In this document: positions 1 through 5,244 of the stretch, one piece after another
Position numbering within the stretch: the first letter of the stretch is position 1
Layout of the letters: every line of letters begins with the position of its first letter
Assembly (NCBI GenBank): GCA_030918015.1
Contig: JAUPTP010000199.1
Span: forward strand, 1 to 5,425
Length of the DNA: 5,425 bases
DNA from: Pseudomonadota bacterium
GTDB lineage: Bacteria > Pseudomonadota > Gammaproteobacteria > Burkholderiales > Burkholderiaceae_C
Direction: 5' to 3'
Translations under genes and position numbers: made by a program
The notes under the pieces: generated by a model
Told to the model about the DNA's origin: nothing
Database searches by the model: none
The model's input: only the letters and a program-made list of their open reading frames with translations

Positions 1-773
1 GCACCGGCGTGAAGCTGTCGGTCATCGCCGGCCGCGCGGGCCAGATCCTGCGCACGATGATGGCCACGACCGGCAGCCGCATGATGCAGCGCTGGCTGGA
101 AGAGCGCGGCGTCGATGTCATCACCGCCGGCCGCACCGAGCGCATCGAGCCGGGCCCGCGCCTGGTGATGGACACCCGCGTGATCGAGGCCGACCTGATC
201 ATCCTGGCCACCGGCGTGAAGCCCAACATCGCCTTCCTGGAGGGCACCGGCGCCAAAATCGATCAGGGCATCGTCGTCGACCACTTCATGCGCACCACGG
301 TGCCGCACATCTACGCCGCCGGCGACGTGGCGCAGGGCCGCGACTTCTCGACCGGCGAATGGGTGGTGCACGCGCTGCAGCCCACCGCCACCGAGCACGG
401 CCGCATCGCCGCGCTGAACATGGCCGGCAAGCCCATGCCCTACCGCGGCAGCCTGAGCATGAACGTGCTCGACATCGGCGGCCTGATCTCGCACACCTTC
501 GGCCAGTGGCAGGGCGTGGAAGGCGGCGAGATGGTCGAGGAAGTGGACGAGAAGAACTTCCTCTACACCCGCCTGTGCTTCAAGAACGACCGCATGGTGG
601 GCGCCATCACCATCGGCAACTGCAACCATGTCGGTGCGATCCGCGGCCTGATCCAGACCCGCCGCCACCTCGGCGAGTGGAAGGAGAAGCTGATGCACAA
701 CCCGCACAAGGTGATGGCCGCCTTCGTGGATCTGGGCCAGCACCGCGCCGTGCCGACGACCGAGCCGGCGTGA
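1..773 (+). CDS. FAD/NAD(P)H-dependent oxidoreductase, C-terminal part (5' end outside window)
   Basis: The frame is open from the first bases, so this is the 3' part of a longer gene; the in-frame GTG at 9 is an internal codon. The visible part starts in the NAD(P)H-binding domain of a pyridine nucleotide-disulfide oxidoreductase-type flavoprotein. Counting from base 9, it has the ATG motif (ATGVKPN, residues 67-73) and the second FAD-binding motif (IYAAGDV, about 101-107). A C-terminal domain ending in VGAITIGNCNHVGAIRGLI resembles the reductase domains of rubredoxin reductase and NirB/NasB-like nitrite reductases. No redox-active CxxxxC pair is seen in the visible part. Such proteins pass electrons from NAD(P)H through FAD to a partner that cannot be identified here. 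A strong terminator follows, so it is probably not part of the ars operon. The flavoprotein family is secure; the substrate is unknown. Confidence 0.85.
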   Translation, partial: TGVKLSVIAGRAGQILRTMMATTGSRMMQRWLEERGVDVITAGRTERIEPGPRLVMDTRVIEADLIILATGVKPNIAFLEGTGAKIDQGIVVDHFMRTTVPHIYAAGDVAQGRDFSTGEWVVHALQPTATEHGRIAALNMAGKPMPYRGSLSMNVLDIGGLISHTFGQWQGVEGGEMVEEVDEKNFLYTRLCFKNDRMVGAITIGNCNHVGAIRGLIQTRRHLGEWKEKLMHNPHKVMAAFVDLGQHRAVPTTEPA

Positions 774-801
774 TCGCCCCGCTGGACTGATCCCCGCCCA
801 G

Positions 802-826
802 GGCCTGCGCGATGCAGGCCTTTTTT
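802..826 (+). terminator. Rho-independent terminator after the flavoprotein gene
   Basis: A perfect 7-bp G/C-rich stem (GGCCTGC at 802-808, GCAGGCC at 814-820) with a 5-base loop is followed at once by six T residues (821-826). It lies 28 bases after the oxidoreductase stop codon and 40 bases before the arsR start. It therefore separates the upstream transcription unit from the arsenic operon. Confidence 0.9.
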
Positions 827-830
827 CTGG

Positions 831-868
831 TGGATCCGGCATGTCATTTCCACGATAATGGAATCATG
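831..868 (+). promoter_or_regulatory. Predicted arsR promoter and ArsR operator
   Basis: This short A/T-richer island lies between the terminator and arsR. GATAAT at 854-859 matches a sigma-70 -10 box at five of six positions. A weak -35 candidate, TGGATC (831-836), lies 17 bases upstream. The -10 box sits inside an inverted repeat, TTCCA (848-852), six bases, TGGAA (859-863), which is a plausible site for the dimeric ArsR repressor to block RNA polymerase. The usual -10 to +1 spacing puts the transcription start on or next to the A of the arsR ATG (866). The -10 and repeat are seen in the sequence; the regulatory role is inferred from autoregulation in the ArsR family. Confidence 0.5.
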
Positions 869-1225
869 GAAGATGAAGACATCGTTCGCCTGCTGGCCGC
901 GCTGGCCCAGCCCCACCGGCTGCGGGCCTTCCGGGCCCTGGTCGTCGCCGGACCCGAGGGGCTGACGCCGGGCGTGCTGGCCGAGCAGCTCGGCCTGCCG
1001 GCCGCCACGCTGTCCTTCCACCTGAAGGAAATGCTCCACGCCGGGCTGATCGGCTGCACCCGCGATGGTCGCCGCCTGATCTACCGCGCCGACTTCGCGC
1101 GGATGAACGCGCTGCTCGCCTTCCTGAGCGCCAACTGCTGTGCCGGCCAGCCCTGCGAGCTGACGCCCGCCGGCGACCTTCCCTGCGACTGCCCTGCCGG
1201 CGCCTGCGCCGATCCTGCCCCATGA
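866..1225 (+). CDS. arsR: ArsR/SmtB-family As(III)-responsive repressor
   Basis: This 119-residue winged-helix repressor has a typical length for ArsR. The N-terminal helices (MEDEDIVRLLAALAQPHRLR) lead into the helix-turn-helix, with the recognition helix around residues 45-62 (PAATLSFHLKEMLHAGLI), then the wing (CTRDGRRLIYR, 64-74). Near the C-terminus, NCCAGQPC supplies Cys91, Cys92 and Cys97. This matches the C-terminal three-cysteine arsenite site known from the Acidithiobacillus ferrooxidans type of ArsR rather than the E. coli type. Three more cysteines (107, 109, 114) form a second cluster in the tail. ATG 866 is chosen because it precedes the conserved core; the in-frame ATG at 812 lies inside the upstream terminator hairpin. 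No good Shine-Dalgarno sequence precedes 866, which fits leaderless translation. It is expected to repress the operon until arsenite binds. Confidence 0.93.
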   Translation: MEDEDIVRLLAALAQPHRLRAFRALVVAGPEGLTPGVLAEQLGLPAATLSFHLKEMLHAGLIGCTRDGRRLIYRADFARMNALLAFLSANCCAGQPCELTPAGDLPCDCPAGACADPAP

Positions 1226-1710
1226 CCACCCACGTTCTCATCCTCTGCACCCACAACTCGGCCCGCAGCGTGCTGTCCGAGGCCATGCTCAACCACTGGG
1301 CGCGCCAGCTCGGCCGCGACGTGCGCGCGCACAGCGCCGGCAGCAGCCCGAGCGGCCGCATCAACCCGCATGCGCTGCAGGTGCTCGGCGCCGCCGGCAT
1401 CGACACCGCCGGCACCCGCAGCAAGTCCTGGGACGAGTTCGCCGCACCGGGCGCGCCCGAGATGCGCATCGTCATCACCGTCTGCGACAGCGCCGCCGCC
1501 GAGACCTGCCCGTACTGGCCCGGCAGCCCGGTCAAGATCCACTGGGGCTACCCCGACCCGTCCAACGCGCCCGAGGAGCAGAAGGCGCAGGCCTTCGAGC
1601 TGACCCGCCAGGCGATCGGCTACCGGATGCTGCAGCTGCTGCAGCTGCCGCTGGAGACGATGGACAACGCCGCGCTGCAGGCGGCGCTCGACGCCATCTG
1701 GCGCAGCTGA
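1222..1710 (+). CDS. arsC: Arsenate reductase, low-molecular-weight phosphatase type
   Basis: This 162-residue protein has the LMW protein tyrosine phosphatase fold used by thioredoxin-linked arsenate reductases. The N-terminal P-loop CTHNSARS carries nucleophile Cys9 and Arg15 (CX5R). The redox relay cysteines are Cys88 and Cys96 (VCDSAAAETCPYWPG), and the general-acid loop is YPDPS with Asp112. The family reduces arsenate to arsenite in the cytoplasm using a three-cysteine relay; the thiol donor (thioredoxin, or glutaredoxin/glutathione or mycothiol in some members) cannot be read here. The second P-loop cysteine of Gram-positive enzymes is Ala14, and the relay cysteines are eight apart rather than seven. 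The start ATG overlaps the arsR stop as ATGA with no clear ribosome binding site, so translation is probably coupled to arsR. Confidence 0.94.
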   Translation: MTTHVLILCTHNSARSVLSEAMLNHWARQLGRDVRAHSAGSSPSGRINPHALQVLGAAGIDTAGTRSKSWDEFAAPGAPEMRIVITVCDSAAAETCPYWPGSPVKIHWGYPDPSNAPEEQKAQAFELTRQAIGYRMLQLLQLPLETMDNAALQAALDAIWRS

Positions 1711-1727
1711 AGCGGGGCGGGCACGCG

Positions 1728-2393
1728 ATGAAGGCTTCTGTCTCGAACGCGCAGCGCCTGTTCGGCGAGCTGCTGGGCACCGCGCTGCTGCTGGCGGTCG
1801 TCATCGGCTCGGGGCTGATGGCCGAGCGGCTGTCCGGCGGCAATGTCGCGGTGGCGCTGCTGGCCAACACGCTGGCCACCGTCGGCGGCCTGTACATCCT
1901 GATCGAGGTCTTCGGGCCGGTCAGCGGCGCGCACTTCAATCCGGCGGTCTCGCTGGCGATGGCGCTGCGCGGCGAGCTGCCCTGGGCGCGGCTCGCCGGC
2001 TATGTGCCGGCGCAGCTGCTGGGCGCGGCGCTGGGCGCGGTGCTGGCGCATGCGATGTTCGACCTGCCGCTGCTGCAGGTCTCGGCCCGGCTGCGCACCG
2101 GCACCGGCCAGTGGATCGCCGAGGCCGTGGCCACCGCCGGGCTGCTGCTGGTGATCCTGCGCGCGCCGCAGGCGCGGGTGGCGGCGATGGTGGCGGCCTA
2201 CATCGGAGCGGCCTACTGGTTCACCGCCTCGACCTCCTTCGCCAATCCGGCCGCGGTCTTCGGGCGCATGTTCAGCGACAGCTTCGCCGGCATCGCGCCG
2301 GCCAGCGCCCCGGCCTTCATGCTGGCCGAGGGGCTGGGCGCCGGCCTGGGCCTGCTGCTGCACCGCGCGCTGGGCCGCCCGGCTTGCGCCTGA
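1728..2393 (+). CDS. Aquaporin/MIP-family channel, probable arsenite channel (AqpS-like)
   Basis: This 221-residue membrane protein has the MIP layout of six hydrophobic helices (roughly 12-32, 38-60, 83-106, 130-146, 150-168, 193-212) and two NPA half-helices: HFNPAVS (71-73) and FANPAAV (173-175). The length is close to AqpZ and shorter than GlpF. The residue directly after the second NPA, an arginine in AqpZ and GlpF (NPAR), is Ala176. Counting back from that NPA, the helix-5 filter position falls near Ala161, where AqpZ has His. Small residues there suggest a wider, less water-selective pore. It lies 17 bases after arsC within the operon. MIP channels in rhizobial ars operons (AqpS of Sinorhizobium meliloti) let arsenite leave the cell down its gradient after ArsC reduction; the same role is inferred here. 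The weak GCGGGGCGGG ribosome site overlaps the gap. Family secure, substrate inferred. Confidence 0.9.
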   Translation: MKASVSNAQRLFGELLGTALLLAVVIGSGLMAERLSGGNVAVALLANTLATVGGLYILIEVFGPVSGAHFNPAVSLAMALRGELPWARLAGYVPAQLLGAALGAVLAHAMFDLPLLQVSARLRTGTGQWIAEAVATAGLLLVILRAPQARVAAMVAAYIGAAYWFTASTSFANPAAVFGRMFSDSFAGIAPASAPAFMLAEGLGAGLGLLLHRALGRPACA

Positions 2394-2400
2394 TCAAGGT

Positions 2401-2445
2401 CCCACGGGACTTCCGGCGCCACCATGGCCCTGAAGAACCCGTGGG
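2401..2445 (+). promoter_or_regulatory. Intra-operon hairpin between the MIP gene and arsD
   Basis: Perfect 8-base arms CCCACGGG (2401-2408) and CCCGTGGG (2438-2445) enclose further pairing: CTTC (2410-2413) with GAAG (2432-2435), and GGC (2415-2417) with GCC (2427-2429). The result is a long imperfect stem with a 9-base loop. It begins 7 bases after the MIP stop and ends 34 bases before arsD. No T-run follows, so it is not a canonical terminator. It could stabilise an upstream mRNA end, attenuate transcription or mark an RNase processing site. The structure is visible; the function is inferred. Confidence 0.55.
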
Positions 2446-2479
2446 GGCATTTCCTCACTGACTGAAAAGGACAAGCGCG

Positions 2480-2857
2480 ATGAGCCGACTGGACGTGTTC
2501 GAACCCGCGATGTGCTGCCCCACCGGCGTGTGCGGCATCGATGTCGACCCGGTGCTGGTGCAGTTCAACGCCGATCTGAAGGCGCTGGAGGCCAGCGGCG
2601 TGACGGTGAGCCGCCACAGCCTGAGCCATGACGCGGCCGCCTTCGCCGCGCAGCCGCTGGTGCTGCGCGAGATCGAGGCCGGCATGGACCGGCTGCCGGT
2701 GGTGATGCTCGACGGCCTGATCCTCTCGACCGGCCTGTACCCGACGCTGGCGCAGATGCAGCAGCGCATCGCCCGGGCCGAGGCGCTGGCGGCCAAGCCG
2801 CGCATCAAGCTCGGCAGCGGTGGCGACTGCGGCTGCGCCCCGGGCCAGTGCTGCTGA
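2480..2857 (+). CDS. arsD: Arsenite metallochaperone / weak trans-acting repressor ArsD
   Basis: This 125-residue protein is close in length to the family norm of about 120. Its N-terminus, DVFEPAMCCPTGVCGIDVDP, places Cys12, Cys13 and Cys18 exactly as in E. coli ArsD, where these residues bind As(III) and hand it to ArsA. The middle (RLPVVMLDGLILSTGLYPT, 71-89) is the typical thioredoxin-like part. The C-terminus has a second cysteine group (Cys117, Cys119, Cys124, Cys125) in place of the paired cysteines of the plasmid R773 protein. The start is supported by AAAAGGA at 2465-2471, 8 bases before the ATG. arsA follows after only 8 bases, matching the known ArsD-ArsA partnership. The 86-base gap before arsD is the longest gap within the ars gene set and contains a hairpin. 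Confidence 0.95.
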   Translation: MSRLDVFEPAMCCPTGVCGIDVDPVLVQFNADLKALEASGVTVSRHSLSHDAAAFAAQPLVLREIEAGMDRLPVVMLDGLILSTGLYPTLAQMQQRIARAEALAAKPRIKLGSGGDCGCAPGQCC

Positions 2858-2865
2858 GGCCGGTC

Positions 2866-4617
2866 ATGCTGCCCCGGCTCCACACGCGCCACCTCTTCTT
2901 CACCGGCAAGGGCGGCGTGGGCAAGACCTCGCTGGCCTCGGCCTGCGCGGTGCAGCTGGCCGAGGCGGGCCGGCGGGTGCTGCTGGTCAGCACCGACCCG
3001 GCCTCCAACCTCGACGAGGTGCTGGAGACGCGGCTGTCGGACACGCCCACCCGGGTGGCCGGGGTGCCGGGCCTGTCGGCGCTGAACATCGATCCGCAAG
3101 CGGCCGCCGCCGCCTACCGCGAGCGCATGGTCGGCCCCTACCGCGGCCTGCTGCCCGAGGCGGCGATCCGCAGCATGGAGGAGCAGTTCTCCGGCGGCTG
3201 CACCGTCGAGATCGCGGCCTTCGACGCCTTCGCGGCGCTCCTGGCCGGCACCGGCGTGGCCGGCGACTTCGACCATGTCGTGTTCGACACCGCGCCGACC
3301 GGCCACACGCTGCGGCTGCTGACGCTACCCTCGGCCTGGAGCGAGTTCCTGTCGACCAACACCAGCGGCACCTCCTGCCTGGGGCCGCTGGCCGGGCTGG
3401 AGCACAACCGCTCGATCTACGCCGCCGCGGTCGCGGCGCTGACCGATGCCGCGGTGACCACCGTCGTGCTGGTGGCGCGCCCCGAGACCGCCGCGCTGCG
3501 CGAGGCCGAGCGCAGCCGCCACGAGCTGGCCGAGCTGGGCGTGGCCAACCAGGTGCTGGCGATCAACGGCCTGTTCGATGCCTCTTCGGGGGATCCGGTC
3601 GCTCAGGCGATGGCGCGGCGCCACCGGGACGCGCTCGCGGCCCTGCCTGCCGGTCTGGCGGCGCTGCCGCGCAGCGGCACCGGCTTCATCGCCCGCGGTC
3701 TGGTCGGGCTGGAGGCGCTGCGCGCGCTGCTGCATCCGGTGCAGAGCCCGACGACCGCTTCCCCCGCACCGGAGATGCCGGCCCTCGCGCTGCCGCCCGG
3801 ACTGGCCCCGCTGGTCGACGACATCGAGCGCGCCGGCCACGGCCTGGTGATGACGATGGGCAAGGGCGGCGTCGGCAAGACCACGGTGGCGGCGGCGGTG
3901 GCGGTGGCGCTGGCCGCGCGTGGCCACCGGGTGCTGCTGTCGACCACCGACCCGGCCGCGCACCTGGCCTGGTCGCTGGACGAGGCGGTGCCGGGCCTGA
4001 CGGTGCAGCGCATCGACCCGACCGCCGAGGTCGCGCGCCACCGCGACGAGGTGCTCGCACGCGCCGGCGCCGGGCTCGACCCGTCGGCGCGCGCGATGCT
4101 CGAAGAAGACCTGCGCTCGCCCTGCACCGAGGAGATCGCCGTCTTTCGCGCCTTCGCCGCGACGGTGGCGCAGGCCACGCACGGCTTCGTGGTGCTCGAC
4201 ACCGCGCCGACCGGCCACACCGTGCTGCTGATGGACGCGGCCGAGGCCTACCACCGCGAGGTCGGCCGCACCCGCGGCGACCTGCCCGAGGCGGTGGTGA
4301 ACCTGCTGCCGCGCCTGCGCGATCCGGAATTCACCCGGGTGCTGGTGGTCACGCTGGCCGAGGCCACGCCGGTGCACGAGGCCGAGCGGCTGCAGGACGA
4401 CCTGCGCCGCGCCGGCATCGAGCCTTTCGCCTGGGTGATCGAGCAGAGCCTGCTGGCCAGCGGCACCACCGACCCGGTGCTGGCCGAGCGGGGCCGCTGC
4501 GAGCGCCCGTGGGTGCAGCAGGTGATGACGACCGACGCCCGCCGCTGCGCGCTGCTGGCCTGGCAGGCGCAGCCGCCGGTGGGCGCACAGGCGCTGCGCG
4601 AGCTGGCCGAGCGCTGA
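2866..4617 (+). CDS. arsA: Arsenite-stimulated ATPase ArsA (two-domain efflux pump motor)
   Basis: This 583-residue protein matches the length of R773 ArsA and has the duplicated A1/A2 architecture. A1 carries the P-loop GKGGVGKTS (14-22) and the DTAPTGHT signature (141-148). A linker at about 291-315 leads to A2 with P-loop GKGGVGKTT (332-340) and a second DTAPTGHT (445-452). The arsenite-site cysteines correspond to Cys112 (SGGCTVEIAAF), Cys171 (SGTSCLGP) and Cys420 (RSPCTEEIAVF), so the metalloid site looks intact. In known systems ArsA receives As(III) from ArsD and drives the ArsB permease at the inner membrane. ATG 2866 is chosen over the in-frame GTG 2848 because GAGG (2856-2859) sits 6 bases upstream and the length fits. 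No permease gene follows; the next gene is osmC. No truncation or frameshift is seen. Confidence 0.96.
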   Translation: MLPRLHTRHLFFTGKGGVGKTSLASACAVQLAEAGRRVLLVSTDPASNLDEVLETRLSDTPTRVAGVPGLSALNIDPQAAAAAYRERMVGPYRGLLPEAAIRSMEEQFSGGCTVEIAAFDAFAALLAGTGVAGDFDHVVFDTAPTGHTLRLLTLPSAWSEFLSTNTSGTSCLGPLAGLEHNRSIYAAAVAALTDAAVTTVVLVARPETAALREAERSRHELAELGVANQVLAINGLFDASSGDPVAQAMARRHRDALAALPAGLAALPRSGTGFIARGLVGLEALRALLHPVQSPTTASPAPEMPALALPPGLAPLVDDIERAGHGLVMTMGKGGVGKTTVAAAVAVALAARGHRVLLSTTDPAAHLAWSLDEAVPGLTVQRIDPTAEVARHRDEVLARAGAGLDPSARAMLEEDLRSPCTEEIAVFRAFAATVAQATHGFVVLDTAPTGHTVLLMDAAEAYHREVGRTRGDLPEAVVNLLPRLRDPEFTRVLVVTLAEATPVHEAERLQDDLRRAGIEPFAWVIEQSLLASGTTDPVLAERGRCERPWVQQVMTTDARRCALLAWQAQPPVGAQALRELAER

Positions 4618-4624
4618 GGCGTGG

Positions 4625-4655
4625 GAGACTCCGGGCCTGTCCTTGCCGGAGTCTC
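4625..4655 (+). promoter_or_regulatory. Perfect 10-bp hairpin covering the osmC ribosome binding site
   Basis: GAGACTCCGG (4625-4634) and CCGGAGTCTC (4646-4655) are exact reverse complements around an 11-base loop. The stem begins 8 bases after the arsA stop. Its 3' arm contains GGAG (4648-4651), the only visible Shine-Dalgarno candidate for the osmC ATG at 4660, 8 bases away. In RNA the stem would hide that site. A ribosome finishing arsA would disrupt the 5' arm, so translational coupling is a plausible role. The following bases (TCTCTGATGG) lack the T-run of a terminator. The structure is seen; the regulation is inferred. Confidence 0.6.
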
Positions 4656-4659
4656 TCTG

Positions 4660-5130
4660 ATGGCCCAGTACACCGCCGATCTTGTCTGGCTGCGCGACGA
4701 GCAGCCCTTCCTCGACAACCGCTACAGCCGCCGGCATGTGCTGCGCTTCGACGGCGGCGTCGAGGTGCCGGGCTCGTCCTCGCCGCAGGTGGTGCCACTG
4801 CCGTTCTCCGACGCCGCGGCGGTCGATCCCGAGGAGGCCTTCGTCGCCTCGCTGGCGAGCTGTCACCTGCTGTGGTTCCTGTCGATCGCGGCGCGGCGCG
4901 GTTTCCGGGTCGACCGCTATGACGACGCCGCGGTTGGCGAGATGGGACGCGACGCCGAGGGCCGCTTCGCGATGCTGCGCGTGACGCTGCGCCCGGCCGT
5001 GCAGTTCTCCGGCGAGCGTCTGCCCACGCCCGAGCAGATCGGCGAGATGCACCACGAGGCCCATGACGAATGCTTCATCGCCCGCTCGGTCAAGAGCGAG
5101 GTGCGCTGCGAGCCGGTGATCGTCGGTTGA
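4660..5130 (+). CDS. OsmC/Ohr-family peroxidase-like protein
   Basis: This 156-residue OsmC-fold protein has the two conserved cysteines of the family: Cys68 in ASLASCHLLWFLSIAARRG (central helix) and Cys138 in EAHDECFIARSVKSEV. Members of the OsmC/Ohr group use such a pair to reduce organic hydroperoxides in the cytoplasm, often with lipoyl or dithiol donors. Glu60, just before the first cysteine helix, may be the conserved acidic residue. The start ATG 4660 is preferred over the in-frame GTG at 4621 because the extra 13 residues would be encoded by the hairpin region. It lies 42 bases after arsA on the same strand with no terminator between, so it is probably the last operon gene. A role in handling arsenic-induced oxidative stress is inference. 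The exact subfamily (OsmC, Ohr or YhfA-like) is not resolved. Confidence 0.88.
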   Translation: MAQYTADLVWLRDEQPFLDNRYSRRHVLRFDGGVEVPGSSSPQVVPLPFSDAAAVDPEEAFVASLASCHLLWFLSIAARRGFRVDRYDDAAVGEMGRDAEGRFAMLRVTLRPAVQFSGERLPTPEQIGEMHHEAHDECFIARSVKSEVRCEPVIVG

Positions 5131-5244
5131 TCAGCCCCTCGGAGGGGGTGCGGCCGGCGCCACGCTGGCGTCCTGGATGCCGTGTCGCGCCAGCGCCTCG
5201 GCGATGAAGCCTGAGGACTTCATTTCCTCGACGAAGGCCGCCAG
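5131..5244 (-). pseudogene. Tail fragment resembling an amino-acid ABC transporter solute-binding protein
   Basis: On the minus strand, about 37 codons ending in TGA (complement of 5131-5133) read LAAFVEEMKSSGFIAEALA, then RHGIQDASVAPAA and a short proline-rich end. This resembles the extreme C-terminus of family 3 periplasmic solute-binding proteins, where a helix of the type FVEEMKxSGF is followed by a short VAP-like tail. Nothing resembling the rest of such a protein lies upstream; the sequence switches directly to aconitase-like residues in another frame. The stop codon is back to back with that of osmC on the other strand (TGATCA at 5128-5133). The family call rests on short recalled similarity only. 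Confidence 0.4.

Noticed and set aside
812..865. Upstream in-frame ATG at 812 as the arsR start
   Set aside because: It lies in the loop and 3' arm of the upstream terminator, upstream of the predicted promoter, and adds 18 residues outside the family core.
1620..2363. A 247-codon minus-strand open frame opposite the MIP gene
   Set aside because: Antisense shadow with Q/R/G-rich low-complexity sequence; the plus-strand frame has both NPA motifs and six membrane segments.
2848..2865. GTG at 2848 as the arsA start
   Set aside because: It would overlap arsD by 10 bases. ATG 2866 has GAGG 6 bases upstream and gives the classical 583-residue length.
4621..4659. GTG at 4621 as the osmC start
   Set aside because: The added 13 residues would be encoded by the inverted-repeat region and do not look like an OsmC N-terminus; GGAG is well spaced for ATG 4660.
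2820..4922. A 700-codon plus-strand open frame overlapping arsD, arsA and osmC
   Set aside because: It is an alternate-frame reading of arsA with low-complexity R/A/G/P composition and no domain; arsA in the correct frame has all of its motifs.
3325..5064. A 579-codon open frame on the minus strand opposite arsA and osmC
   Set aside because: It lies antisense to two genes with clear motifs, its composition is repetitive (rich in R, G, A, H, Q), and no family is recognisable. It is a by-product of high GC.
5135..5147. CCCCTC-G-GAGGGG palindrome as a terminator for the convergent genes
   Set aside because: It lacks a T-run on either side, its loop is very tight, and G/C-rich palindromes of this size are expected by chance here.
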